The translations under genes and the position numbers were made by a program. A stretch of DNA of 43,187 bases. Origin: an uncultured Acetatifactor sp. (GTDB lineage: Bacteria > Bacillota > Clostridia > Lachnospirales > Lachnospiraceae). The notes beneath the pieces are model-generated. The model was not told the origin of the DNA and ran no database searches. It saw only the letters and a list, made by a program, of their open reading frames with translations. Positions 15,911 to 22,484 of this stretch are shown piece after piece. Location: assembly GCA_910578185.1 (NCBI GenBank), contig CAJTPN010000024.1, forward strand, positions 1 through 43,187, in the 5' to 3' direction. How positions within the stretch are numbered: the stretch's first letter is position 1; every line of letters starts with the position of its first letter.

Positions 15911-16660
15911 TTAATGATAATGTTCCTGAATTTCATATAAATACATGTTTCCCTTTTTTCCCACACGATTTACAATATCAAGGAAATACAGGATATTTAG
16001 TACTGTTTGTGCCAGCGATACACTGATATGGGCGGCTTTGGCAAAGTCCTTGGAGGTAAAGGAGTTCTCAAGTTCAAAGGGCACAAAACGCATGAAATCT
16101 GCAGGACAATCAATTTCCACTTCCTCCGTAAATTCAGTGGGAATACGGTCATAGCGGCTTGCTCCTTTTTTTCTGTCTCTGCTCCAACCATTGAGAAGTT
16201 TGTATTCTTCTATATTCAACAGTGCCAGCCTGAAGTGCAGATTGGGATCTTTTAAAAAGGGTTTGATCTTATATAGTTCCGGAAAGACCATATAGGGGTT
16301 GCCCTTTACGGGAGATTTGCGCTTTTTGCTCAACTCACCGGTTTCTTCATCGATCCAGATAATCCACTTTTCCCGGGGAATCGGATATACGATGGTTACA
16401 GGATACAGGGGGAGGAATGCGGTCAACTTATCCCGAAGGCGGTTAAACTGCCTTGTCTGAATCTCTATGATCGTTCCGTTCGTAAGAATATCGGCTACAT
16501 AATTTTCTACAGGAATTTCCTGCTTATCTTCGTCAGGTTCATAATAGTTTTTCAGGATGGCATGTACCGTTTTCTCAGAGAGTGTACCAATGCCCAGTCT
16601 TTGTCTGTCGATTCCGATAATTTTCTTTTTGGCATTTTCAAAGGCTTTTCTGTCAGGCAT
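15911..16660 (-). CDS. uncharacterised protein, nuclease-like core plus wHTH
   Basis: A 249-residue soluble protein of unknown function. The N-terminal half contains ENYVADILTNGTIIEIQTRQ (about 52-71), a D...E-x-Q arrangement after a helix that recalls PD-(D/E)XK-type cores, then strands TIVYPIPREKWIIWID. The C-terminal ~60 residues (from FTSKDFAKAAHISVSLAQTV) look like a winged helix. The start at 16660 follows AGAGGA. It has its own promoter and lies 19 bp before thiN. The nuclease idea rests on a weak pattern; alternatives are a non-catalytic DNA-binding regulator. I recognise it only as a conserved hypothetical type seen in Lachnospiraceae. Confidence 0.7.
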   Translation of the reverse strand: MPDRKAFENAKKKIIGIDRQRLGIGTLSEKTVHAILKNYYEPDEDKQEIPVENYVADILTNGTIIEIQTRQFNRLRDKLTAFLPLYPVTIVYPIPREKWIIWIDEETGELSKKRKSPVKGNPYMVFPELYKIKPFLKDPNLHFRLALLNIEEYKLLNGWSRDRKKGASRYDRIPTEFTEEVEIDCPADFMRFVPFELENSFTSKDFAKAAHISVSLAQTVLNILYFLDIVNRVGKKGNMYLYEIQEHYH

Positions 16661-16716
16661 ATGTTTCCTCTTTTTCTTGGGTTTCTGTTTTGACTTTTGG
16701 CCGCCGGCTTAATTTC

Positions 16717-16745
16717 AGTATAGCGGATTTTGGATTTTGTTACAA
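16717..16745 (-). promoter_or_regulatory. promoter for the unknown gene and thiN
   Basis: On the minus strand TTGTAA (16745-16740) precedes TATACT (16722-16717) with a 17-bp spacer. The gene start at 16660 lies about 50 bases further on. This is the only good promoter between the two divergent units. Confidence 0.6.
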
Positions 16746-16893
16746 GTCTCACAATAATTGCATATGAATATTTTTACTGTTTTCTTGACAAAGGAAGCAT
16801 CGAGGGGCTTTTGAGCAGCTATCTCCATCAAATAACGCCCCCCATATTGAAAGCCATCTCCATCTCTTTATACAATATAATTCAAAATAATTT

Positions 16894-16932
16894 ATTGTCA
16901 TATTGACAATGGTGTATGACATACAGTATAAT
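16894..16932 (+). promoter_or_regulatory. padR promoter with two overlapping palindromes
   Basis: TTGACA (16903-16908) and TATAAT (16927-16932) are 18 bp apart. A perfect palindrome ATTGTCA-TAT-TGACAAT (16894-16910) covers the -35 box, and a second perfect palindrome TGTATG-A-CATACA (16913-16925) fills the spacer. PadR repressors bind such dyads and commonly control their own gene, so autorepression is very likely. The remaining interval 16748-16893 is AT-rich and holds no gene that I can see. Confidence 0.8.
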
Positions 16933-16980
16933 GCAACTATGGATCAACAATTGAGTAGTAGATTTCGAGAAGGAAAGGTG

Positions 16981-17352
16981 GTGGTAGACTTGGACGAGGA
17001 TAAGAACTTACTGGCAGGCCTGTTGCTTGAGCTGCGGCGGGGTACCTTGGTGCTGAGTGTTTTAAGCCAGATGGAGGAACCGAGATACGGATATGCTTTG
17101 GTACAGAGTCTGGAGGATAAAGGGGTGGCCATTGATCCCAATACGCTGTATCCTTTGCTGCGGCGTTTGGAAAAGCAGGGATTGTTGTGCAGCGAATGGG
17201 AAGTGGGCGAATCGAAACCACGAAAGTATTATCGCCGCACGGCTTTTGGGGATCAAATTTACTGTGAATTAAAGAGTCAGTGGGAGCTGTTGGCAGCAGG
17301 AATGGAGCGGTTGTTAAACGAACGGGGAAGCGTGGAGACGGAACTGGAATAA
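16981..17352 (+). CDS. PadR-family transcriptional regulator
   Basis: A protein of about 123 residues with the PadR winged-helix core: ELRRGTLVLSVLSQ, then PRYGYALVQSLE, DPNTLYPLLRRLEKQGLL (recognition helix and wing region) and ESKPRKYYRRTAFG. The C terminus is a short dimerisation helix. Start choice: the promoter -10 box is at 16927-16932, so TTG 16903 cannot be used. ATG 16939 would be leaderless. GTG 16981 has AAGGA six bases before it, and I prefer that. Its 3' end (26 bases) is duplicated 169 bp downstream, so the stop is now TAA at 17350-17352. It pairs with the HAAS-domain membrane protein that follows, a common two-gene unit in Firmicutes. Confidence 0.85.
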   Translation: MVDLDEDKNLLAGLLLELRRGTLVLSVLSQMEEPRYGYALVQSLEDKGVAIDPNTLYPLLRRLEKQGLLCSEWEVGESKPRKYYRRTAFGDQIYCELKSQWELLAAGMERLLNERGSVETELE

Positions 17353-17520
17353 CCCGGCAAAGGAAAGCAAAGAGATCCTTATGGAGTATGAGCATTTTGA
17401 CAAGGCAGAAAATAGAACAGTCTCCAAGCGTAAAGCGTCCGGGTGAAATTTCAGACGCTGTAAGCGAATGAAATTTTACCCCGCAAGAGGGCGCGGAAGC
17501 GTGGAGACGGAACTGGAATA
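17326..17520. repeat. 26-bp direct repeats flanking a hairpin insertion
   Basis: The 26 bases GGAAGCGTGGAGACGGAACT plus GGAATA occur identically at 17326-17351 (end of padR) and 17495-17520 (just before the next gene). Between them is a 143-bp non-coding segment that carries a hairpin repeat. Removing one repeat plus the insert restores a padR ending in TAG directly before AGGAGG and the next start. The layout is that of an insertion or duplication that pushed two coupled genes apart. A 17-base part (CGGAACTGGAATAGGAG) recurs before nagA at 19153-19169. Confidence 0.75.
17408..17482. repeat. interspersed hairpin repeat, copy A
   Basis: It contains ACAGTCTCCAAGCG, a spacer, and a 13-base inverted repeat GGGTGAAATTTCA / TGAAATTTTACCC with one mismatch (arms about 17441-17453 and 17469-17481). 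A diverged copy lies at 27825-27890. It has no coding potential, and the function is unknown. Confidence 0.6.
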
Positions 17521-17529
17521 GGAGGAAAT

Positions 17530-18633
17530 ATGACGCAGAGGGATCAGGAGTTAATGGAGCGGTATATATATCAGGTCGTAAGCCGACTGCCCAAAGACCA
17601 GCAGGAAGATGTTGGGCTGGAATTGCAGGAATTAATTGACGATATGCTGGAACAGAAGGGTTCCATGGAGGAAGTGCTGACCCAGCTGGGAGATCCGGCA
17701 ATATTTGCAAGAAAGTATAGGGATGACGCCCATTATTTGATCGGGCCGGAAGCTTATGACACTTATCGTTGGTTTATGCGCCTTGTTCTGGTTGGGACTT
17801 TGATGGCCAGTACGGTGGTATTTTTACTGGAGTTTGCGCTGCAGGATTTCGCAGGGAAAGGTTACAGTGATATCAATGGAAGTATGGAAATATTTGTAAA
17901 AGGGATTGCCGGAATATTTGTGGATTGCCTTGCCAACGGTATAGCAAATGCCGTAATATCCTGTCTGGGAGCTTTTGGATGTGTAACGCTTGTTTTTGCC
18001 ATTATGGAACGGCAGAAGGTAAAGCTGGACTGGAAAAGGAAAGAGAAATGGTCCGTGGAGAATCTGGCAGGAAAAACATGGAGCCCCAAAGAGCTTACAC
18101 GCATACCGGATAAGAAAGCAATGATAGATCGTGGAGACAGTATCGTGGGAGTGATATTTATCGTACTTTTTAGTGTGCTGCTGATTACATCGCCAAAAGT
18201 TTTTTCTCTCTTTTTCTGGGAAAAGGTGGAGAATGGGAGTCTGATTATGATTTCGCCTTTGCACCTGGAACAGTGGGATGTTATTCTGCCGACATTGATT
18301 TTCGGGTTGTTTGTGGGGCTTGCGGACGAGGTGTTGAAACTTGTAAAGGGAGTATACTGCAGACTGGTAATGTACAGCAGTATCATTTGCGGAGCAATTC
18401 AAATTGTTCTGGGAGTTATTCTGCTAAAAGTACTGCCCTTTTGGAATCCTGATTTTGAACGACAGGTAGAAGAAGCGCTGGAAAAAGTGGGGCAGGGTGG
18501 AAAGATAAACGGTATTTTGTTAAACTGGAATGTAAATTGGATATCAAATATGTGTCTCTGTTTTATAATTCTTCTGACTCTGATAGAAAGCGGTGTGACG
18601 ATATATCGAACACTGCGATATGGAGTGGATTGA
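17530..18633 (+). CDS. HAAS-domain membrane protein (DUF1700-like)
   Basis: A 367-residue protein. The N-terminal HAAS/DUF1700 domain (about 1-75) has the pattern LPKDQQEDVGLELQELIDDM and VLTQLGDPAIFARKYRD, followed by membrane segments at about 80-103, 130-158, 198-218, 245-260, 272-292 and 340-360. In Firmicutes such proteins are nearly always encoded directly after a PadR regulator and are thought to relay envelope signals. The start follows AGGAGG at 17520-17525. It was formerly about 8 bp from padR and is now 177 bp away because of the insertion annotated upstream. No own promoter is obvious. Confidence 0.8.
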   Translation: MTQRDQELMERYIYQVVSRLPKDQQEDVGLELQELIDDMLEQKGSMEEVLTQLGDPAIFARKYRDDAHYLIGPEAYDTYRWFMRLVLVGTLMASTVVFLLEFALQDFAGKGYSDINGSMEIFVKGIAGIFVDCLANGIANAVISCLGAFGCVTLVFAIMERQKVKLDWKRKEKWSVENLAGKTWSPKELTRIPDKKAMIDRGDSIVGVIFIVLFSVLLITSPKVFSLFFWEKVENGSLIMISPLHLEQWDVILPTLIFGLFVGLADEVLKLVKGVYCRLVMYSSIICGAIQIVLGVILLKVLPFWNPDFERQVEEALEKVGQGGKINGILLNWNVNWISNMCLCFIILLTLIESGVTIYRTLRYGVD

Positions 18634-18639
18634 ATATAA

Positions 18640-18764
18640 TATCAAATACCCGCAGCAAGCTGACGGGGTATGAAGCTTGCTGCGGGTATTTGACCTTCGC
18701 GGCACTCGCCAAATGCTCCCGCAAGCGCGGCACTTGGCTCATTGCCCGCGGGAATAAACTATTA
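18640..18764. repeat. large hairpin repeat, non-coding
   Basis: A 19-bp perfect stem CAAATACCCGCAGCAAGCT / AGCTTGCTGCGGGTATTTG (about 18645-18663 and 18676-18694) has a 12-base loop. It is followed by two tandem-like blocks, GCGGCACTCGCC and GCGGCACTTGGC, the second within a weaker TCCCGC...GCGGGA pair. No T run follows the first stem, so it is not a standard terminator, although it could stop transcription of the upstream gene. Composition and shape resemble an intergenic repeat family; no second copy is in this window. Confidence 0.6.
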
Positions 18765-19178
18765 TAAACAGTGCATCGAGTGTACTTCGCCTCTTTAGAT
18801 TTGTGCACAGCCATTAACAGAACCAAGAAATGTCATGGGCTTACTATAAAAATAGCATGTGGGGTGAGGTCATATAACAGGTCAGACAGCCTTTGCTGCG
18901 AAGTCAAAATTGTTTCCCAGGACACATATGAGCGGCCCCTTTTTGCTTTCTCAGCAGTGGCCGAGACGTAATTTCTTTTCTGTTCTTGATCGTAGAATGC
19001 CTGCATTCTATGATATGAGTGCATCTGTGTAACTTTTCAGTGAACTGTCTGAGCGCGGTCACGAGGTCACGAAAGTGTGCTCAAGTCATGACAGAACTGG
19101 ATTCAAAACAGTCCTGGGAGAGTTGTAGTATAAAATGTGCTTAAGTACATGGCGGAACTGGAATAGGAGAAAGAATCC
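18765..19178. other. gene-free interval before nagA with local duplications
   Basis: No gene is supported. A short palindrome TAGAATG-CCTG-CATTCTA lies near 18993-19010. An imperfect direct repeat is present: 19075-19103 (GTGTGCTCAAGTCATGACAG then AACTGGATT) resembles 19135-19163 (ATGTGCTTAAGTACATGGCG then GAACTGGAA). The second copy ends in the GGAATAGGAG that forms the nagA ribosome site. Expansion by repeat copies is likely; promoters are unclear. Confidence 0.5.
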
Positions 19179-20327
19179 ATGATAATTAAAAATGGTCTTG
19201 TATATCAGGAAGATAAAAAGTTTGTGAAAAGGGATCTTTATCTGGAACATGGCAGGATCGTAGAAAAGCCTTACAGCACAGCGAAGGAAGAAATTGTGGA
19301 TGCCGAGGGATTGCTGGTGCTGCCGGGATTGATTGATGTCCACAGCCATGGTGCCGTGGGATGTGATTTTTCGGATGGCAGCTTGGAAGGTTTAAGAAAA
19401 ATTCTTGCTTATGAATATGCCCATGGTATTACTTCCTATTGTCCCACATCCATGACACTGGAAAAGGATGCGCTCTACGAATTATTTGAGGGGATGAGAT
19501 GCTGGCAGGATGGCAGGGGAATGTCCCGCGTGCAGGGGCTCCATATGGAGGGGCCGTTTCTGGATATGGCCAAAAGAGGCGCACACAGAAAAGAATGTAT
19601 TTTGGCGCCGGATGTGGATTTCTTTCGGAAATGCAACCAGGCATGTGGAAAACGGATTCGGATTGTGACTTTGGCTCCCGGCGGAATGAGTGGGAATGGT
19701 TCAAGGAAAGAGGGGGGAGATTTTTCCGGACAGTGGGCGGTATTGGATGTGATTGAAAGATTGTGCAGGGAAACGGTGGTATCGCTTGGACATACCTGTG
19801 CGGATTACGATACGGCCAAGGCTGCTCTTGCTGCAGGTGCCAGCCATATCACGCATCTTTTCAATGCAATGATGCCGTTTGATCACAGGGAGCCAGGGCT
19901 GATAGGCGCGGCGGCGGAAGATGTGAATTGTATGGCAGAATTGATCTGTGATGGAGTACATGTGCATGAAAGCATGGTACGCGCAGCATTTAAGCTCTTC
20001 CCAGGAAGAATTGTTCTGATCAGCGATTCCATGCGGGCCACCGGGATGGGGGATGGAATATATGACTTGGGAGGACAGATGGTGGAGGTGAAGGGGCCTA
20101 AGGCGACATTGACGGACGGGCGGCTTGCCGGGTCCGTCACCAATCTCTATGATTGTATGTGTCAGGCAGTAAAGTTTGGCATTCCTATGGAAGAGGCCAT
20201 AGCAGCAGCCACCATGAATCCGGCCAGGAGCATTGGCATTTATAATGAGGTGGGTTCTCTGTCCCCAGGCAAACATGGGGATGTTCTTCTGGCGGACAGG
20301 GAACTGAAGCTTTTGAAAGTCATTTAG
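19179..20327 (+). CDS. nagA: N-acetylglucosamine-6-phosphate deacetylase
   Basis: A 382-residue amidohydrolase that removes acetate from GlcNAc-6-phosphate in amino-sugar recycling. Motifs: GLIDVHSHG (about 50-58) with metal-site histidines, LHMEGPF (about 122) with the metal-binding Glu, SLGHTCADYD (about 205) and HLFNAMMPF (about 226) with further His, CDGVHVH, and the catalytic Asp in LISDSM. The C-terminal AATMNPARSIG is standard. ATG 19179 follows AGGAG. It stands alone; nagB is not adjacent. Its stop TAG overlaps the stop of the converging kinase gene (20324-20327), leaving no space for a terminator. Confidence 0.95.
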   Translation: MIIKNGLVYQEDKKFVKRDLYLEHGRIVEKPYSTAKEEIVDAEGLLVLPGLIDVHSHGAVGCDFSDGSLEGLRKILAYEYAHGITSYCPTSMTLEKDALYELFEGMRCWQDGRGMSRVQGLHMEGPFLDMAKRGAHRKECILAPDVDFFRKCNQACGKRIRIVTLAPGGMSGNGSRKEGGDFSGQWAVLDVIERLCRETVVSLGHTCADYDTAKAALAAGASHITHLFNAMMPFDHREPGLIGAAAEDVNCMAELICDGVHVHESMVRAAFKLFPGRIVLISDSMRATGMGDGIYDLGGQMVEVKGPKATLTDGRLAGSVTNLYDCMCQAVKFGIPMEEAIAAATMNPARSIGIYNEVGSLSPGKHGDVLLADRELKLLKVI

Positions 20328-21751
20328 TCCTCATCGTCATTTTTTTCAGATAGGGGAAGGGAAAAAATAAATTCGGTTCCCACGCCTTCCGTACTGATGA
20401 CATTGATGTGTTCTTCATGGCAGTGCAGGATTTCCTTTACAATGGAAAGACCCAGGCCTGTCCCCTTTTTATCTCTTCCCCGCGACAGGTCTGATTTATA
20501 GAATCTATCCCATATTAACTTTAGGTCGTCCTTTGGAATCCCAATGCCCGTATCTTTTACGGAGATAAACAATTTGTTTTTCTTTACGGAAGTTTCCACT
20601 TTTATTACGGAGTCATGATGACTGAATTTAATTGCGTTGTCTAAAAGGTTGTAGAGAACCTGCTGAATTTTATCCATGTCCGCGTTTACATACATTTCGT
20701 CATCAGTGAGGATCAGTTCAATGGCAAGGGTTTTCTTGCGGCAGGTTCCCTCAAAAGAAGCCGCAGTGGTACGGATCACTCTGTTGATTTCAAAATCCGA
20801 GCGATTCAGCAACATTCCTTTGGTGTTTAAATTATTCAAAGACAGCAGGCTGTTGGTCAGTTTAGTCAAACGCTCGGTTTCATTCAGTACAATATTTAAA
20901 TATTTTTCGTACATTTGCGGAGGGATCGTGCCGTCCAGCATGGCTTCCAGATATCCCCGGATAGAAGTCAAAGGGGAGCGGAAATCATGGGATACATTTG
21001 CTACGAATTTTTTCTGGTCGTCTTCCGCATTGGCGATCTGGTTTGCCATATAGTTCAGGCAGGCTGCAAGATATCCAATTTCATCGTCGCTTTCCACCTG
21101 GAATTCATAATGCATATTGCCGCTGGCATACTGTTCCGTGGCGTGGGTAATTTTCCGCAGGGGAACATAAACCATTTCGGTAAAAAAAATCAGGATGATC
21201 AAGGACAACAAAAAAAGGATAATCAATGTGATATAGGAAATATTTAACAGGCTGTTGCAGGCGTCCTGGATATCGGCCATATCACAGTGGATCACAACAT
21301 ATCCTTTTACCTTGTAATTGGTGGTGATTGGGGCGAGTACGCTCAGCATTTCCGAATCAAAATTATCAAAGAATTTATTGACCATATAATAGGAACCGCT
21401 GGCAACCGTGGGGTCAAAATTTTCAATGATAACTTCCTCTTCCACATTTAAAGGAGAGTCCGTATCCAGTATCAGACGACCGGAAGGGTTGATGATCCGT
21501 ATAATGGATTCCAGGTAGACGGCAAGGGCATCCAGCTGGGCTTTTACCGTCTCCAGATCCGTCTTGCTGGTATATAGTTCAAGGGCATAGGTGTCTGAGA
21601 TCAGGGTTGCCTCCACATAAAGATTTTCTGCCTTTTCCCGAAGCAGATGTTCTCTGGTCATACTGGGGACAAAGGTAGCTACGATGATAAAGCTGAATAC
21701 CCCAAAGATAAAATATGCCAGCACAAACTTCAGATAGAGGGTTTTTTTCAT
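20324..21751 (-). CDS. sensor histidine kinase (PhoR-like)
   Basis: A 475-residue membrane sensor kinase. TM1 is at about 7-28, an extracytoplasmic dCache/PAS-like region at 30-165, TM2 at 170-192, HAMP at 193-245. The phospho-acceptor is VSHDFRSPLTS with His at residue 255. Ala/Lys-rich DHp and HATPase follow with the N box (YNLLDNAIKFS), G1 (DTGIGIP), F box (WDRFYKSD) and G2 (GTGLGLSI). Asp-Phe-Arg after His, instead of the commoner Glu-Leu/Phe-Arg/Lys, is a known variant. The start overlaps the regulator stop by 4 bp (ATGA), so the pair is coupled. The stop overlaps that of nagA on the other strand. Confidence 0.94.
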   Translation of the reverse strand: MKKTLYLKFVLAYFIFGVFSFIIVATFVPSMTREHLLREKAENLYVEATLISDTYALELYTSKTDLETVKAQLDALAVYLESIIRIINPSGRLILDTDSPLNVEEEVIIENFDPTVASGSYYMVNKFFDNFDSEMLSVLAPITTNYKVKGYVVIHCDMADIQDACNSLLNISYITLIILFLLSLIILIFFTEMVYVPLRKITHATEQYASGNMHYEFQVESDDEIGYLAACLNYMANQIANAEDDQKKFVANVSHDFRSPLTSIRGYLEAMLDGTIPPQMYEKYLNIVLNETERLTKLTNSLLSLNNLNTKGMLLNRSDFEINRVIRTTAASFEGTCRKKTLAIELILTDDEMYVNADMDKIQQVLYNLLDNAIKFSHHDSVIKVETSVKKNKLFISVKDTGIGIPKDDLKLIWDRFYKSDLSRGRDKKGTGLGLSIVKEILHCHEEHINVISTEGVGTEFIFSLPLSEKNDDED

Positions 21752-22452
21752 GAATTGATTACCTCAAATTTATATCCGATTCCCCATATGGTCGCTATTT
21801 TCCAATTTTGGTGATCTTTTATTTTTTCACGCAGACGCTTGATGTGTACGTCCACAGTGCGTGTATCGCCAATGTATTCGTAGCCCCAAATTTGATCCAG
21901 CAACTGTTCTCTGGTGAAAACATGGTTTGGGGAGGCGGCGAGAAAATAAAGAAGCTCCAGTTCTTTTGGAGGCATATCTACAGTTTTCCCTTTATAGATA
22001 ACGGAGTAATTGGTCAGGTTAATGGATAGATCCGTATATTGCGCGCACTTGTCTCTGGAACTTTCCGTGGTGGTGCTGACGGGCTTATAGCGGCGTAGTA
22101 CCGCTTTCGCCCTTGCCACCAGTTCCTTGGAATCAAAAGGCTTTTCAATATAGTCGTCGGCACCCAGCTCCAATCCCAGAACTTTGTCAAAAACTTCCCC
22201 TTTTGCGGAGAGCATGATGATGGGAACGGAATACTTTGCCCGTATCTCCCGGCAGACCTGATAGCCGTCAATGCCGGGAAGCATAACATCCAGAAGGATC
22301 AGGTTGGGGGCAAAGCTGTTCATTGCAGGCATCACGGATTCGCCGTCATTGACAATCATTGTCTCGTAGCATTCCTTTGCCAGGTAGAGAGATATCAGTT
22401 CCGCAATGTTATTGTCGTCGTCTACGATTAAGATTTTCTGTTTGCTGACCAT
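21748..22452 (-). CDS. OmpR/PhoB-type response regulator
   Basis: A 234-residue regulator: receiver domain with acidic pair D11/D12, phospho-acceptor D55 (LILLDVMLP), and T/S-x-K as MLSAKGE. The winged-helix output domain shows MPPKELELLYFLA and GDTRTVDVHIKRLREKI. ATG 22452 is chosen because AGGAG lies about 10 bases before it; the frame extends 8 codons further upstream without a site. It is co-transcribed with the kinase that follows and probably with mutS2 before it (32-bp gap on the same strand). Targets cannot be told from the sequence. Confidence 0.94.
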   Translation of the reverse strand: MVSKQKILIVDDDNNIAELISLYLAKECYETMIVNDGESVMPAMNSFAPNLILLDVMLPGIDGYQVCREIRAKYSVPIIMLSAKGEVFDKVLGLELGADDYIEKPFDSKELVARAKAVLRRYKPVSTTTESSRDKCAQYTDLSINLTNYSVIYKGKTVDMPPKELELLYFLAASPNHVFTREQLLDQIWGYEYIGDTRTVDVHIKRLREKIKDHQNWKIATIWGIGYKFEVINS

Positions 22453-22484
22453 GTTTCGGTTGCTCCTGTCTATCATATTAAAAA

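Noticed and set aside
16903..16980. Upstream TTG start for PadR
   Set aside because: The codon coincides with the -35 box and the -10 box lies downstream, so it would not be in the mRNA.
18993..19010. Short palindrome TAGAATG..CATTCTA as a terminator
   Set aside because: Only 7 bp, no T run, no gene ending nearby.
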